A stretch of DNA of 64,000 bases from Timema cristinae (GCA_039000515.1 JBCFYV010000935.1:60922346-60986345); one strand, 5' to 3'. Shown: positions 1-11,299, counted from the first letter of the stretch. A program made the numbers and translations. The notes: generated from the letters alone by a model not told the origin.

Positions 1-31
1 TGTTGTTAAGAACGAATTCCAATCAATACCA

Positions 32-160
32 ACACACAAGTTGCAAATCATTGTAATCACGGGAATGTCCGTAAAAAGAGAACTACCAAATTAATTAATT
101 AAATTGTCGTCTCACCCATAAGGACATTCCCGTAATTACAATGATTTGCAACTTGTGTGT
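32..160. repeat. Near-perfect inverted repeat (39-bp arms)
   Basis: The arms at 32-70 and 122-160 are reverse complements with one mismatch (CACGGG against CCCGTA) and are separated by a 51-bp spacer rich in TTAATTAATTAA. Nothing coding lies inside. It could be a small foldback MITE or one end of a larger palindromic element. No target-site duplication is evident. Confidence 0.8.
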
Positions 161-503
161 TATTTTTAAAGCGTTATCCGAGGACCCTCACACACTTTCA
201 GAAACTGGGCTAAATAACTAAGAGAACTTGATTGGGACATTGTATTCCAAGTGAGAACTAAAAAATAAATGTTAATGTTAGACAATTTATATTTTGTTTT
301 AGAAGAAACTGAAAGACGCCTTTTTTCTGTCAAGAAATGACGGAGTAAGGTATCGTTAGTCGTACAACGACCGATAAATATGAAAGAGGGGGTGCTACGA
401 ATAATTCGGGAACATTCAGCAGTCGCAGGGTTACTTACTCTATGGAACTAGTAGGCTAACTCTGAAGTTCAATGCCGTACTCACAAAGTACGCCACCTAT
501 CTA

Positions 504-582
504 TATCTTGAGCTAGTTCTATCCAGTCCACCTCATCACACCATATCCCTATCTTGAGCTAGTTCTATCCAGTCCACCTCAT
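504..582. repeat. Tandem duplication, two copies, 46-bp period
   Basis: The 33-bp segment beginning TATCTTGAGCTAGTTC occurs at 504-536 and again at 550-582, identical by eye. The stretch from 161 to 503 and from 583 to about 840 shows no gene and no other structure that I can name. Confidence 0.8.
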
Positions 583-844
583 TTCACCCTCTATTTTTCA
601 GGTCCGTTCTAATGTTATCCTCCTATCTACGTCCAGGTCTTCCTAATGGTCTCTTTCCATTTGGTTTGACAGCCCACAACCTGTAAACGGTACTAGAGTC
701 TCCCATTCACGCTTCATGTCCTGACCATCACAATCTACGATACTTGATTACCCTAAAATGTCTCGTGATGAGTAAGGGATATGTAACTCATCATTAAGTA
801 ACCTCCTCTACCCCCCGATATCTTTATGGCCCTAAATCAAGCAC

Positions 845-987
845 GTCAAAACTCTTTTTCCCACTCACCCTCCACGCAAATGCAGGGACACTTCTTTAAA
901 TACAACCCTCCTAAATCCTAAAACCTTTATCGGCAGTGTAATTAGTTCACAAGAGTATAATCCGAATGGGTAATAAAACACGGTGCT
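845..987 (+). mobile_element. SINE-A, degenerate 3' half
   Basis: Recognisable blocks are CCACTCACCCTCCACGCAAA, GTGTAATTAGT, the diverged tail ATAATCCGAATGGGTAATAA and a final ACGGTGCTAAAA. The tRNA-like head is lost or unrecognisable. It is one of the most diverged copies in the window. Confidence 0.55.
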
Positions 988-1326
988 AAAACAATAATAT
1001 TTGTTTAACAATATAATTTAAGATCTGTGTTACGTAACACTGTGATGTACCCATCTTCCCCCCTCCTCCACGTAACACCATGTACACTAGAGCTGCCCCC
1101 GCCTCGTAACAACAGCGTCACGTGGTTTATGGATGGCCCCTAATACCTCGACGAGCTATTTATCATATACCCCCGTCTCATAAGCTACGCCATGGTGAAA
1201 CAATGCAGGCTAAGCTCACCGCCATTTCAGGGTGAACAAAGGGTACAGTCCTAATCAACAAAAGTGACCAGTTTTCTAAACCCACTGTAACTAAACCCAA
1301 TATCATCGCCGAGGACTGCAGGTCTT

Positions 1327-1490
1327 ATGGAGAAAAGCTCTTCGCTCTATCTCTCTCTTTGTCAACTGTTGCCAAATCTCCTCGCTCTCAGTTATGTCTG
1401 AAGGTTGTGTGCTGGGGTAAGAAGGAGCTACTGGCAACCTCTACTAACCAGCGTTGCAAAACTTGTCTTATATTTGAGGGGAGATTGACT
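1327..1490 (-). repeat. Dispersed repeat P (TATA/Inr-bearing), minus copy
   Basis: Read on the minus strand it contains AAATATAAGACAAG, then GCAACGCTGGTTAGT, then GTTGCCAGTAGCTCC and ACTGAGAGCGAGGAGATTTG. Parts of it recur at 12375-12490, 23800-23965 and 24680-24797. The TATA-like block and TTAGT have about 30-bp spacing, as in a Pol II core promoter. A solo LTR or a promoter-bearing end of a transposon is possible. This copy joins the two halves that are separate at 23.8 and 24.7 kb. Confidence 0.6.
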
Positions 1491-1834
1491 ACTCGTAAAC
1501 TAGAAAATGACAACACTGTTTACCATGAGTAACGATGCTATCCAGTGCAGAGTTCATGTGAACAGAACTCTTGGCACGGGGTCGACCTGTTGTAAGATCG
1601 ATAAAACAATGGAAGTATGTCGACCGCAGGGCGTTGACACCAGCCCACAATCAAAACACGCGGAAATGTTCACTACCAGTATGTTGGCCCGACAACACAG
1701 CCATGTGGGAGGGAGCCAGGTGGTGTGTTCGTGTGTGGCTTTGGCGTCTGAGAGTCTTTGAGCCTAAATAAACAAGGTGATAACATGTCACGTCAACGGT
1801 CATCAGCGATGGCAGCCACTGCAGTTTGATAACC

Positions 1835-2065
1835 TAGCCATCATCTGTGGCGGTCATGTAGTATGACTAGCCTATGGGCGTCAATGTATATGCAGCCATC
1901 ATCTGTGGCGGTCAATGTAGTATGAGATAGCCATCATCTGTGGGGGTCAATGTAGTATGAGCTAGCCATCATCTGTGGCGGTCAATGTAGTATGACTAGC
2001 CATCATCTGTGGCGGCCAATGTAGTATGAGCTAGCCATCATCTGTGGCGGTCAATGTAGTATGAC
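1835..2065. repeat. Short tandem repeat, ~35-bp unit, 6-7 copies
   Basis: The unit core is AGCCATCATCTGTGGCGGTC followed by AATGTAGTATGA. Six clear copies and one strongly diverged copy are present. Unit ends vary between GAC, GAGC and GAGA. The block from 1491 to 1834 contains two short overlapping open frames with no recognisable protein signal. Confidence 0.85.
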
Positions 2066-2099
2066 CTAACAATCGGTGTGGCTATCGTAGGTATAGCTA

Positions 2100-2215
2100 C
2101 TTAGTGTTATAGCCCAATTTTCATAAGAATAATCTTATCTGACAGTTAAAACGTTACTAGATCATTGTTCACGTATTCATACGTCAGTCCAATTGAGTTA
2201 CAGCTGACCAAAGTC
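2100..2215 (+). repeat. Dispersed repeat D, partial
   Basis: Matches the family consensus CCAATTTT...AACCTTA.CTGACAGCTAGAAACGTTACTAGATC...CACGTATTCATACGTCA. Better copies lie near 8.5 and 35.5 kb. The interval 2216-2734 has no supportable gene; the open frame there has no protein-like features. Confidence 0.5.
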
Positions 2216-2734
2216 CTACTGTACGTACAGTATTCTGTCCTTGGCTAGTTTATAAGTGGTATTGCCTATATAATTTTTTATTAAAAACTGCAGGTCAAGT
2301 CCTCCTCTTATTTATTTTTATTTTCCCCATGAGTATCCCGTAGAATTGCTTGCGCACGTTTTGGAAAAGCATCCTTCTACATATCCGCCATCTTGGGCGA
2401 TATTGTAGTAAATATTTGTGGTTGATATTCCACGACAACACATTATTTTGAGAGCGGGTTATAGGATTTAGTAAAGGACGCGGTGGGGTGAACACAAAAA
2501 CAAGTGCAAGGCGCGCACAATAGTTCACCCGAGAATAAATAGATGGCTCTACTCCTGTACGGATCCTGGCCAGCGGATTATAGTGGGATCGCCCTTTAGA
2601 AATAAACATTTAGAGAACAAAAATAACTGTGCAAAAGATTCTACATTTTATTAAATTCGTTAAAATATATTTACATATTTTTTTTAGTTTGTACGTTTTA
2701 ACACAGATGTAACGATCTAACGATTTTTTTTATC

Positions 2735-2970
2735 AACCACGTTTTACAACCCGTTCGGGCTATACGCAATAAATTAGGTTAATATACAGTAGAGATGAGG
2801 AGGATACAATTTAAAGGAAGCGTACCCGCAATGTAATAGAGGGAAGTGGGAAACCATTTAGAAAATCCACCCTCGGTACAACTCGGCCGGGATTCGAACC
2901 TCAATCTCCCCGTCACAAGCCATAGTATATTGAGAGTCTAACACCTTAGATCACGTGCCCACCAATGTGG
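2735..2970 (-). mobile_element. SINE-A
   Basis: Starts at the tail end (ACAACCCGTTCGGGCTATACG, shortened here), passes through the GTACCCGCA block and ends in the head with B-box-like sequence (minus-strand reading GGTTCGAATCCCGG). The A-box side reads as GGTGGGCACGTGATC. The GTACTAATTACGC section is partly deleted. Confidence 0.75.
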
Positions 2971-3244
2971 GGCCCCTATTATAACCATCAATGTGACCCG
3001 GCGTGAATGATAAGATTATTTATTGTGGATTGCCAGGGAGGGGTGGTCGGGGTGTTTTCCCCCTCTACGAATTTCTTTATATTTCACCTTTCTCACCTTT
3101 TCCCGAAGGTTTGATGTGATTTATATCCATCCGGATCTGGGCATGTACTCAGTCCTTCGGCTGATTATTGGTGCCTGCACCATCTGGTAGAAACCCCATG
3201 TACTAGAGGAGTTCAGGAAATGTGGTGGTTCCCTGTTACCTTCC

Positions 3245-3490
3245 ACGCTGGATTTCTAAGAGCGAGCGCGTAAGAGCCTACAAATTTTGCCGGGAAATAT
3301 ATTCTCTCACATACCTTCCAGGCTTCTTTTACACGCCACAATCGACATGGTACCACGCTTTACTTCCCCTCCGAAGGAAGTTGTGTTAGTATTTTTATCA
3401 CTCAAGATAAAAAATAATCGGTCGATCTAAGCTAGGTTTGAACCCACTATCATCGGGCACATCCCAAGGCCAACGAGGTCGACCATATCT
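3245..3490 (-). mobile_element. SINE-C like element
   Basis: The tRNA-like end (minus reading GATAGTGGGTTCAAACC, B-box-like) lies at about 3430-3490. The body towards lower coordinates includes AACACAACTTCCTTCGGAGG and GATTGTGGCGTGTAAAAGAA. The same body occurs at 17765-17975 and partly at 6805-7010. The 3' tail is missing here. Confidence 0.6.
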
Positions 3491-3913
3491 AACTCATTAG
3501 CATGCAATATATAACTTATCTTTAAATGGGTATAGCCTGAACGGGTAGTAAGACGCGGTTGATTGTCGTCAAATGTATATTTTTGTCGAAAACACATGAC
3601 TTGGCGCATGAATAGACAGTAGCTCCCGTAGCTAAGTGAACAGTCCTCCTCATGGTGACCCTACTATAACTACTTCCACAAAGCACACGGCGCGACGGAA
3701 GACTGTCGGAGAGGGCGGGTTATTCCCGTCCTGGTAGCTATTCACGGCGTCGCGACGATAAGAGCGTCTGGTGAATAGAAGCCTGCCCGGAGCCGTAGGG
3801 GTTGGCGGCCTGGCGTCTGCTAAAAGATACGTTTGTCCTTTTCCAACAAGGATCCAGAGGGTCCTGCCATCGCGGAGAGCGTCAAGACGAGAGAGGTTCG
3901 AGACCTTCCCAGT

Positions 3914-4112
3914 CTTCGGTAGCCAAATGATCTGACGCGCTACTTTCGCAGTAGACTAGACTGCCAATGACGGGGAGAACGAGGTTCGAATCTCGGTCGG
4001 GTGTACTGAGGATAGTTTTTCCAAAATAACTTCCCATAAATATAACCTTCCTAATCGCTCGAACCACAAGCGTATAACCCAACCTGGTAGTAATAGGCGG
4101 TGATAAAAACAA
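3914..4112 (+). mobile_element. SINE-A
   Basis: Head CTTCGGTAGCCAAATGATCT (A-box region) is followed by AGACTAGACTGCCAATGACG and the B box GAGGTTCGAATCTC. The tail is worn (CGTATAACCCAACCTGGTAG). Upstream, 3680-3800 is a GC-rich block of unknown nature without an open frame that I can support. Confidence 0.8.
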
Positions 4113-4689
4113 AGTAAGAGTACTTACCGTCTGCGGGCGCTGGTAATGAACGTGTGGAAAACATTAAAATACACGTTTGATATAACCTTTGTCTTGGAAC
4201 ATAAGTTTGCAAACAGTTTTAACAACAGTTTCCGTAAATACGGTCGCCAGAGGAGACTTAGCAAGCGGTTTGTTCGTTCAGTAAATACTATGGTTGGGTA
4301 ACCTTTCACAAATATAATATAAAATACAAAGAGGGTGGGAAATCTTGCCTCTCATATAATCAACGACTCAAAACTTTCTCACCGCGTCTTACTAACCATT
4401 CTGGTTGCAAGCATGTATATTTAATTAAGCCAAAAAGTTTGATAAATGAACGAGCTTTGAGTTTGAACGCAGTATAAAACTAAAATGTTTATTTCAGAAC
4501 AAGTGTTACTAACAAAATAATCTATCCGATAAGGATGAATAAGGCTAACTACAGGAAAAACATCCGTGTTAGCGTGGCTTTGGGATGGGGAAAACGAACC
4601 CCCAATACAACGGGGCAATCGGGGGTGTACTAGTGCTAACCCCAGAATTGAACCTCAGCCTTCTGAGCACATTACAATTTCGGTCAGCA

Positions 4690-4905
4690 CTGCATTTTTT
4701 ATTTTATTTGAGGTATTTAACGTGCATTTTCTGAACTGAATAGTTATCACCCTTCCGCCGTCAATTCATCACTGTGGAATAGTAAACCCGCATTTCAACA
4801 ATTATATATGTTTTCAGCCATGCCGGGAATCGAACACGGGACCCTTGGTTCAGTAAGGTAAAACAAGCTACCGAATGAGTTAAGGTGTCGGACCTGTCAG
4901 TCAAG
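4690..4905 (-). mobile_element. SINE-C with tail
   Basis: The minus-strand reading starts near 4905 with a tRNA-like head whose B box is GTGTTCGATTCCCGGC. It continues through AAATGCGGGTTTACTATTCC and ends in the family tail CAGAAAATGCACGTTAAATACC plus CTCAAATAAAATAAA. It links the tail seen near 6.8, 57.1 and 62.97 kb to a tRNA-type head. Intervals 4113-4689 hold nothing else recognisable. Confidence 0.65.
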
Positions 4906-4938
4906 TTTGGTCAATATTAGCCCCATAGTTTAAAAGTA

Positions 4939-5820
4939 AGAGACAAACAAACACATGTCTAGAGAGAAGTGATCCAATAACCAAGAAGAGACAAACACGT
5001 GTCTAGAGAGAAGTGATCCAATAACCAAGAGACAAACACGTGTCTAGAGAAAAGTGACCCAATAACCAAGAAGAGACAAACACGTGTCTAGAGAAAAGTG
5101 ATCCAATAACCAAGAGACAAACACGTGTCTAGAGAAAAGTGATCCAATAACCAAGAAGAGACAAACACGTGTCTAGAGAAAAGTGATCCAATAACCAAGA
5201 AGAGACAAACACGTGCCTAGAGAAAAGTGATCCAATAACCAAGAAGAGACAAACACGTGTCTAGAGAAAAGTGACCCAATAACCAAGAAGAGACAAACAC
5301 ATGTCTAGAGAAAAGTGATCCAATAACCAAGAAGAGACAAACACGTGTCTAGAGAAAAGTGATCCAATAACCAAGAAGAGACAAACACGTGTCTAGAGAA
5401 AAGTGATCCAATAACCAAGAAGAGACAAACACGTGTCTAGAGAAAAGTGATCCAATAACCAAGAAGAGACAAACACGTGTCTAGAGAAAAGTGACCCAAT
5501 AACCAAGAAGAGACAAACACATGTCTAGAGAAAAGTGATCCAATAACCAAGAAGAGACAAACACGTGTCTAGAGAAAAGTGATCCAATAACCAAGAAGAG
5601 ACAAACACGTGTCTAGAGAAAAGTGATCCAATAACCAAGAAGAGACAAACACGTGTCTAGAGAAAAGTGACCCAATAACCAAGAAGAGACAAACACGTGT
5701 CTAGAGAAAAGTGACCCAATAACCAAGAAGAGACAAACACGTGTCTAGAGAGAAGTGATCCAATAACCAAGAAGAGACAAACACATGTCTAGAGAGAAGT
5801 GATCCAATAACCAAGAAGAA
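4939..5820. repeat. 44-bp minisatellite, about 20 units
   Basis: The unit is AGAGACAAACACGTGTCTAG followed by AGAAAAGTGATCCAATAACCAAGA. Some early units lack AGA (41 bp). Each unit has the palindrome ACACGTGT (E-box CACGTG), changed to ACATGT in a few, and TCTAGA. Variants GATCC/GACCC and AGAAAAG/AGAGAAG are spread along the array, with AGAGAAG mostly at the two ends. That fits homogenisation from the centre. Confidence 0.95.
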
Positions 5821-6229
5821 AATGTGAATACACAAGAACGTGTAATTAGAACTCAAAAGTGCCCCAGAGCGCCAGGAACCAATATTCAATTTAACCAAGG
5901 ACGCCATCAAGTGCTAACTCTTGATGAGGAAACGTGTTCACTATTACGAAAGGTGTACTTAAAAATGGATTATCCCCTCCTGACGAACCCGGATGAAAGA
6001 TCACTGATGAGGATGGCTGCAGGCTAAACATTACAACTCGCATTTTCAAATCAATTAATATAATACCAGCAATGTTACCAAAGGAAGACTAAATCAAAGC
6101 AACAAAAACTATTTGTACTCTTGCCTAAGGTGAAATTTCGCTTTACAAAACATAAAAAATACACTATAGAATTAGACAACTCGTTATTTCAACTGTTGTT
6201 TTTATAATAGGGTCGATTTTTATAATACG

Positions 6230-6244
6230 TTATTATTATTATTA

Positions 6245-6288
<44 letters not shown>
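6230..6288. repeat. (ATT)n microsatellite at a SINE-B tail
   Basis: About 19 ATT units with one interruption run directly into the 3' tail of the minus-strand SINE-B. It is therefore best read as the SINE's own (TAA)n tail, expanded. The stretch 5821-6229 is AT-rich with no supportable gene. Confidence 0.9.
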
Positions 6289-6456
6289 GCATCGCGTCTT
6301 ATTACCCGTTCGGGTTATACGCACTTACGCTAATGTGTAATGGTAGGGTGATTGCGAGATGAAATGTAGGACCTACAGTTTAACGTGGAATCCGAACCAC
6401 GGTGGAGGCCTGGTATTCCCCACATTCACAAGATGTCTTGTCAGGGGTGAAGGAAG
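6289..6456 (-). mobile_element. SINE-B, lacking its tRNA head
   Basis: Runs from the tail (GCATCGCGTCTTATTACCCG) through CCACGGTGGAGGCCTGG to GTCAGGGGTGAAGGAAG, then breaks off. The tRNA-like head is absent, as expected from 5' truncation during target-primed reverse transcription. The copy at 18978-19147 stops at the same place. Confidence 0.85.
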
Positions 6457-6594
6457 AATACGTTATTAAAATAAGTTTATCTATCCATACGTCAATCAAG
6501 GTGATTTGTAGCATTTTCCACAACGTACTCCGTCAACGTAAGAACGCTACCTTTCAGGGTAAACGGAGTGAAACGCACACACGCACGAAATTTA

Positions 6595-6800
6595 CGTAGG
6601 ACCAACCTTACCTGACAGCTAGAAACGTTACCAGCTTTACTTTCAAGTTTACATACGTACGATCATCTGATATGTTAAGGGTTTCTTTTAATAGCGAGTA
6701 TCAAGATCCATAAAATATCACAAGTTTATTAATGTTGACCACAAAAAAACGGGTGCTTCTTTTCTAAAAATATATTCTTACCAAAATCCTATCATAAGTT
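6595..6800 (+). repeat. Dispersed repeat D
   Basis: Blocks AACCTTACCTGACAGCTAGA, AACGTTACCAG, TTTACTTTCAAGTTTACATA and CTTCTTTTCTAAAAATATAT follow the family order. The middle part is diverged or replaced. Confidence 0.5.
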
Positions 6801-6804
6801 TTCT

Positions 6805-7010
6805 ATTTATTTGAGGTATTTAACGTGCACTTTCTAAAACAACTGACCATATCAGCACACGAGAATTTGCATGTGCGAGAGCGAAAGGCTCTATTAGTTT
6901 CGCCGGAATGGATTTTCCATATACATTCCAGGGTTCTTTTGCATGCTACTATCGACATGAGACAGAGGACTTTACTTCCCCTTCGAAGCATCCCCTTCCC
7001 CCTTCTATCA
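6805..7010 (-). mobile_element. SINE-C, 3' part
   Basis: Begins with the tail in reverse (GAGGTATTTAACGTGCACTT), then a body including CATTCCAGGGTTCTTTTGCA and CTTTACTTCCCCTTCGAAG. This copy shows that the body of 3245-3490 and the tail of 4690-4905 belong to one family. A long open frame over it is not a gene. From 7011 to 7360 there is GC-rich sequence without recognisable content and a short run of ATCGAT-type motifs. Confidence 0.6.
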
Positions 7011-7360
7011 ATACCTCTACTCCCCACTCACAGAGTTACTAGTCCCATCTCAGAATACCGCCTAGTGCACTTCTCTCCTGAGTGCTCTTTGACCCAGAAT
7101 CCGCTCCGCTACGACCTGAATGGCGGCCGGAGACAACTCCTCCTCTGTTTGCCCCGAGACTTGAAACCCGACCCGCGCCAAATCTCCACTCGTTACATCC
7201 TTGATTCATTTAGCGGCAGAGCGAACCCCGAGATGTTACCAACACTGGATTGGCCAAGGCACGAGACAAAATAGAGCAGGCGTGAATATGTATAGCCACG
7301 ATATCTCGATATAAAGAATCGATACATCGATGTCAGTTAAATTGATCAAAGTATCGATGT

Positions 7361-7568
7361 TATACGCATATGTACTAATTACGGTAATGTGTTAGGGATG
7401 AGGAAGGTTGAATTTAGAGGAATTGTGTCCATATATGCGAGGAGGAAACGTGGAAAATCATCTTGGGAAAACAATCCTCAAAGCCCTCAACCGGGATTCG
7501 TACCACAATCTCCCTGTCATCGGCAGTCCAAACTAACACGTGACGCCTTAGACCATCGGCCACCGAAG
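7361..7568 (-). mobile_element. SINE-A
   Basis: Runs from TATACGCATATGTACTAATT to the head GACGCCTTAGACCATCGGCC. The last 25 bp of the tail before TATACGC are missing. The B box is weakened (minus reading GGTACGAATCCCGG). Confidence 0.8.
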
Positions 7569-7959
7569 TAGTCTATATTTTTATTAACCGAGTCTATTTT
7601 TTTTCCTACTCTTACTAAACTTGTCTGCTATTTTCAAAAGTTAAATAAAACATTAAAAAGTTAAAACGTGGCGAAGAATATCATCAATCAACCATCTTAT
7701 TATCGCCATTAAAGATCGCCCAGACCAATGCAATAACAATAAATCGAAAACAAACGATATAATTTGATCGATATATCGTAGCTTTCGAGGTATATCAAAT
7801 GATAAATACATCAATATATTATGGTAAAATGCCATATTTCACATGGTGTCTACCATATTGTTTCTGGAAGAAAGAACATTCTTTATTTAAACTTTGTTAT
7901 TCGGGAAAAGTGAAGAGTAAGTATTGCAGGAATTCATCTGGAGAGTGTGTTATTGCGAA

Positions 7960-8060
7960 ATAAAAAGTTATCCCAAGTGCAGTTGTTTGAGATTGAACCC
8001 CCAACCTTGTGAGGTGTGATAATTGATCACCTTACCCTGCCGATATAAAGGTTGCCAAGC
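7960..8060 (-). mobile_element. tRNA-like remnant
   Basis: The minus strand shows GGCAGGGTAAGGTGATCAAT, a gap, then GGGGGTTCAATCTC, which resembles A and B boxes. No partner stems of a working tRNA were found, so it is read as the head of an old SINE. The 7569-7959 and 8061-8459 intervals hold nothing else I can name. Confidence 0.35.
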
Positions 8061-8459
8061 GGCGTGTCGATGATTAAAGGTAGTTATCTCCATGTTTGGA
8101 AGGTTTGGCAAAGGGAAATGAGACGGATGTTTCCCAGACTCGTCAAAACCAGATCGCGAGGTGCAAAGTGGGACGTTCTCCCGTCGCTTGTGAAACATCA
8201 ACTTTAATACACGATCGATAACCGCCATTTTATTGTGAAAGTTACTCCCGAGATATTGGTAAGGATTTACCGGGAAGGGTAATATGATGGCCTACAAATG
8301 GTGAAGTTGTCAACGGCGAGGGAGTAAGGACAGGGGGGTGGGGTGTTAGGGGGGAGAGAAGGTTCTTCCAAATGTCAGTAACACCCTTGACACGACGCAT
8401 TGTCAAAAACTATGACCAAACACATTCATCGCTTTGCGAAACGTCCTTGAGTGTATTAG

Positions 8460-8700
8460 TCCCAATTTCCATTGGGAGAGTCATTTTTATATGACAGAAA
8501 AATCTCCTTTTCACGTTTTCATACGTCAAGTCATGTAATCTGCAGATGTCATTGTTGATTTATAATCTCAATACCTATAAATAATAATAATAATAATAAT
8601 AATAAATAATATAGTAAAATGTTATCAATGTTTCAGCGCCAAAAAAAGTTTGTATTTTATATTAGTTTCTTCCTAGCAAAATTCTAGTCTACTTTCCCTT
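8460..8700 (+). repeat. Dispersed repeat D with (ATA)n
   Basis: One of the more complete copies. It contains TTTCATACGTCAAGTCATGT, ATCTGCAGATGTCA, CAATACCTATAAATAATAAT (microsatellite about 8579-8612), AAAATGTTATCAATGTTTC and TTTCTTCCTAGCAAAATTC. It sits directly before a LINE fragment. Confidence 0.65.
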
Positions 8701-8737
8701 ACAGATCAGATTCCTTTTAAATGGGTCATGAGAGTGT

Positions 8738-9150
8738 ATTTCTTAATGGCCCTGCTATGGCGGAGCAGAAACTTGGACTCAGGAAGATGGAAGAATAATT
8801 GGAAAGCTTTTAATTGTGGAGCTGGAGAAGATTTGAGAAGATCAGGTGGACAGACATGAAGACGAATGAAGAAATCTAATGAAGAGTGGGTGAGAAGAGA
8901 TTCATTTTGGATGCGATTCTTCGGTACGAAGTAAACTGGATCCGACACACGCTTAGGAGGAACTGTCTTCTACACGATGTCGGTTGAGGGAAAGAGGAGC
9001 TTAAGAAGAAGGATTCAAATATTGGATTACTTGAAGGAAAAAGAAGAAAATTCTAGGAGCTGAAGGAGGCAGAAGACATGGCACATTGGCGGTCTAAGTT
9101 AAAGATAAAAGGAATGAAGCTGTCTTAGTAGAACACCTAATAATAATAAG
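8738..9150 (+). pseudogene. LINE ORF2 C-terminal fragment with (TAA)n tail
   Basis: Conceptual reading with frame changes gives the region after the reverse transcriptase domain in many arthropod LINEs: a Tyr-Gly-Gly-Ala-Glu-Thr-Trp-Thr motif, then Trp-Ser-Trp-Arg-Arg-Phe-Glu-Lys-Ile with Trp-Thr-Asp and Thr-Asn-Glu-Glu, then Trp-Ile-Arg-His-Thr-Leu-Arg-Arg-Asn followed by a basic Gly-Lys-Arg segment. Several stops and frameshifts break it, so it is dead. It ends at CACCTAATAATAATAA, a plausible 3' terminus with TAA repeats. Everything 5', including the RT core, is missing. The exact clade is not determined. Confidence 0.7.
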
Positions 9151-9152
9151 GT

Positions 9153-10095
9153 AAGAGAGTGTCGAGAGGATATTTATCTCTATATGAGAATCACTATGCC
9201 TACTATGATTAAATTGGTAGTTCAATATGACCAGAAAGAAGGTGCATACATATTGAAGCGACTTTAAGCAAATTGCCTATAAATTTACTATTTGAAAATA
9301 CCTACAGTATGTTAAATCCAATATATAATCAGTTTTATTACAACTAGATAAAACCATTTAAAGGCTGAACTTAGCTACAAAAATAGTGTGGTGGATTCAA
9401 TTTTATTAAAAAATATTTTTATTTCAATTATAATTTTCACAAGAAAATGGATGATACTTATTGTATCTCTTCTATAGCCAATGAGCTCTTTTGTGAATGT
9501 CACACAAGCTGGTTGAAGAGCATTTTCTTCTTGTAATTATGGTGTATTTGAATTGTCCTGGTTTAGGAACTAATTGATGAGTTGTGAACCAAAGTAGTTT
9601 GATTGCCACGCGATTGGAAGCCTTTTTATAAGGTTTATAAAAAATGAGGTTTATTTATCTCACTTTTTATATCACTCGACCCTTGTTGGGCCACGCTTTA
9701 CAATATTATGTAATAAATACACTTTTATAAAGTTGACACTTCTGTATAGAAAAATAAAATAAAATATAAAATATAACATATGGATGGAGGTAGAATGTTC
9801 GAGAACAGGAAGCTGGCTCAAATTACCGTTTAGAAATGCATATTGTTCTTTTTAGGAAAGGAAGTAAATTTATTTTCCTTATAAAAAATTAAGTTGTCCT
9901 TCTGACTCTACAGGTCCTACGTCATGCACTCTGACGACATTGACAGTGGCTCTTGTGCCCTCTTAGAAGAAGAAGTGCCTTAAGCGCCATGTAAGAGATT
10001 ATATAATTTAAATAAAATAAGATACGTTTATAAAATTAGGACGATATTATTGTCAATGCTCTCACATATTCTTTAGGGGCAGGTCAGTAACATTA
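9153..10095. other. No gene recognised
   Basis: AT-rich intergenic or intronic sequence. A short stretch near 9930-9980 could code for an acidic peptide, but there is no splice or homology support. Confidence 0.5.
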
Positions 10096-10101
10096 CATGG
10101 T

Positions 10102-10430
10102 TTATTGCCATAAAACTTCAAGGCGTTTAATGACATTCAATTGTGCTTTCATATCAACTGTTTTCCGTGTGATAACATGTCCAGATGTTGAAAAGCCTCT
10201 CTCAAAATCAGAATTACCATGTGGCAATGAAAGACAGGCTTTAATTACTTTTTGTTACTTCCTTGTATTTTGTGGCATTTGTTACATTCTTTATTTCAAA
10301 AACTTCTTTCCGAAATGTTTTTCAAGGTTATCGTCAATTCCTATGAGTGTTTCTGCTTTAACCATCTTCCTTTCATAAATCAAACGGTCTGTATGGACAT
10401 CAAAAGGCATCATCCTTGCAATTTTCAGAA
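10102..10430 (-). pseudogene. hAT transposase C-terminus, broken
   Basis: On the minus strand, 10243-10102 reads Lys-Ala-Cys-Leu-Ser-Leu-Pro-His-Gly-Asn-Ser-Asp-Phe-Glu-Arg-Gly-Phe-Ser, then Val-Ile-Thr-Arg-Lys, ending in TAA at 10104-10102. The Leu-Pro-His-x-Asn-x-x-x-Glu-Arg-x-Phe-Ser pattern is typical of the hAT dimerisation region near the C-terminus. A second block at 10430-10290 (a Glu-rich segment ending in Lys-Phe-Leu-Lys-stop) is in another phase, so a stop and a frameshift separate them. The DDE catalytic part was not seen. A host gene derived from hAT is less likely, because the frame is broken. Confidence 0.65.
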
Positions 10431-11299
10431 GTTTTCTTTACTGCTGGTAGCTTTGAGAGTTTTCGAATTTAAAAAAGTAATATCATGAAGGATAGAGTCT
10501 CTTTTTATGTCGCATTTCTTCTGGGTGTATTTCTCAGATACAATTAAGTGTTTCTGAACTTTTGACTTAAAGCTAAGGGCTTACAATCCTTTAACTTTTT
10601 TAGCTCACTCTGGACTCCTTCACTTATACAAATATTGTGAGTTTTTTTTTTAATAACTGCTATCAAGTCTCGAAATGGAAAAAAATACAAGACATGCTCA
10701 AAAGAGAGACCTCTAGAAAGAAGGCAGAGATACCACAAGAAATGGTATAAATACGAACCAAAGAGGAAATATTCCAGGAAAAACAAAAAGTGACCAGGAG
10801 AAAGGGTCCTCATAAGACAGTTTAACGTCGTACCCAAGACGAAAGTTTGAAACCTACCAATTTTTAAAGACACCAGGCCAGGATTTCTTCAACTTGCCTA
10901 AAAAATTTATAATAAATATCATACAAATTTATATTAAGTATCCATAAACATTTCATATACTCATTTTTAGGGACTTTAGGAACCTAAAGATAAAAAAAGA
11001 AACTTTTAGGGACTTTATTTTAGTTTAAGGACTTTTAGGGACCGAGTATGAGCCCTGGGTTAAGTCCTAAGTGCTGTAACCTTGCCTCTCAACTATTACG
11101 CAAGAAGACCAAGGTCACTCCCAAACAGATGTACTAATGGTCTAATGAGGTAGTGATTTTACGTCCTTTCTTCATGCGAATGTCGATGCAGATGCCTTTC
11201 CTTACAGTATGACCTCATCTTGTATATAGTTAGAATAGTTAGGTTGTTAATCGCCCTTAGATCAGCTTCAGGCCCGAATATTTAAGCTAAGGCATCATT
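10431..11299. other. No gene recognised
   Basis: The stretch 10540-10870 has a minus-strand open frame next to the hAT remnant and might be more of it, but it carries no motif I recognise. At 10960-11045 the phrase GGGACTTTAGGAACC / TTTTAGGGACTT occurs three or four times, a small degenerate repeat. Confidence 0.4.

Noticed and set aside
2295..2609. 104-codon minus-strand open frame
   Set aside because: No recognisable motif and no splice or start support; composition looks random.
4939..5820. CRISPR array
   Set aside because: Units are head-to-tail copies without unique spacers, in a eukaryotic context.
6825..7274. 149-codon plus-strand open frame
   Set aside because: Its first half is the reversed 3' part of SINE-C; the remainder lacks any motif.
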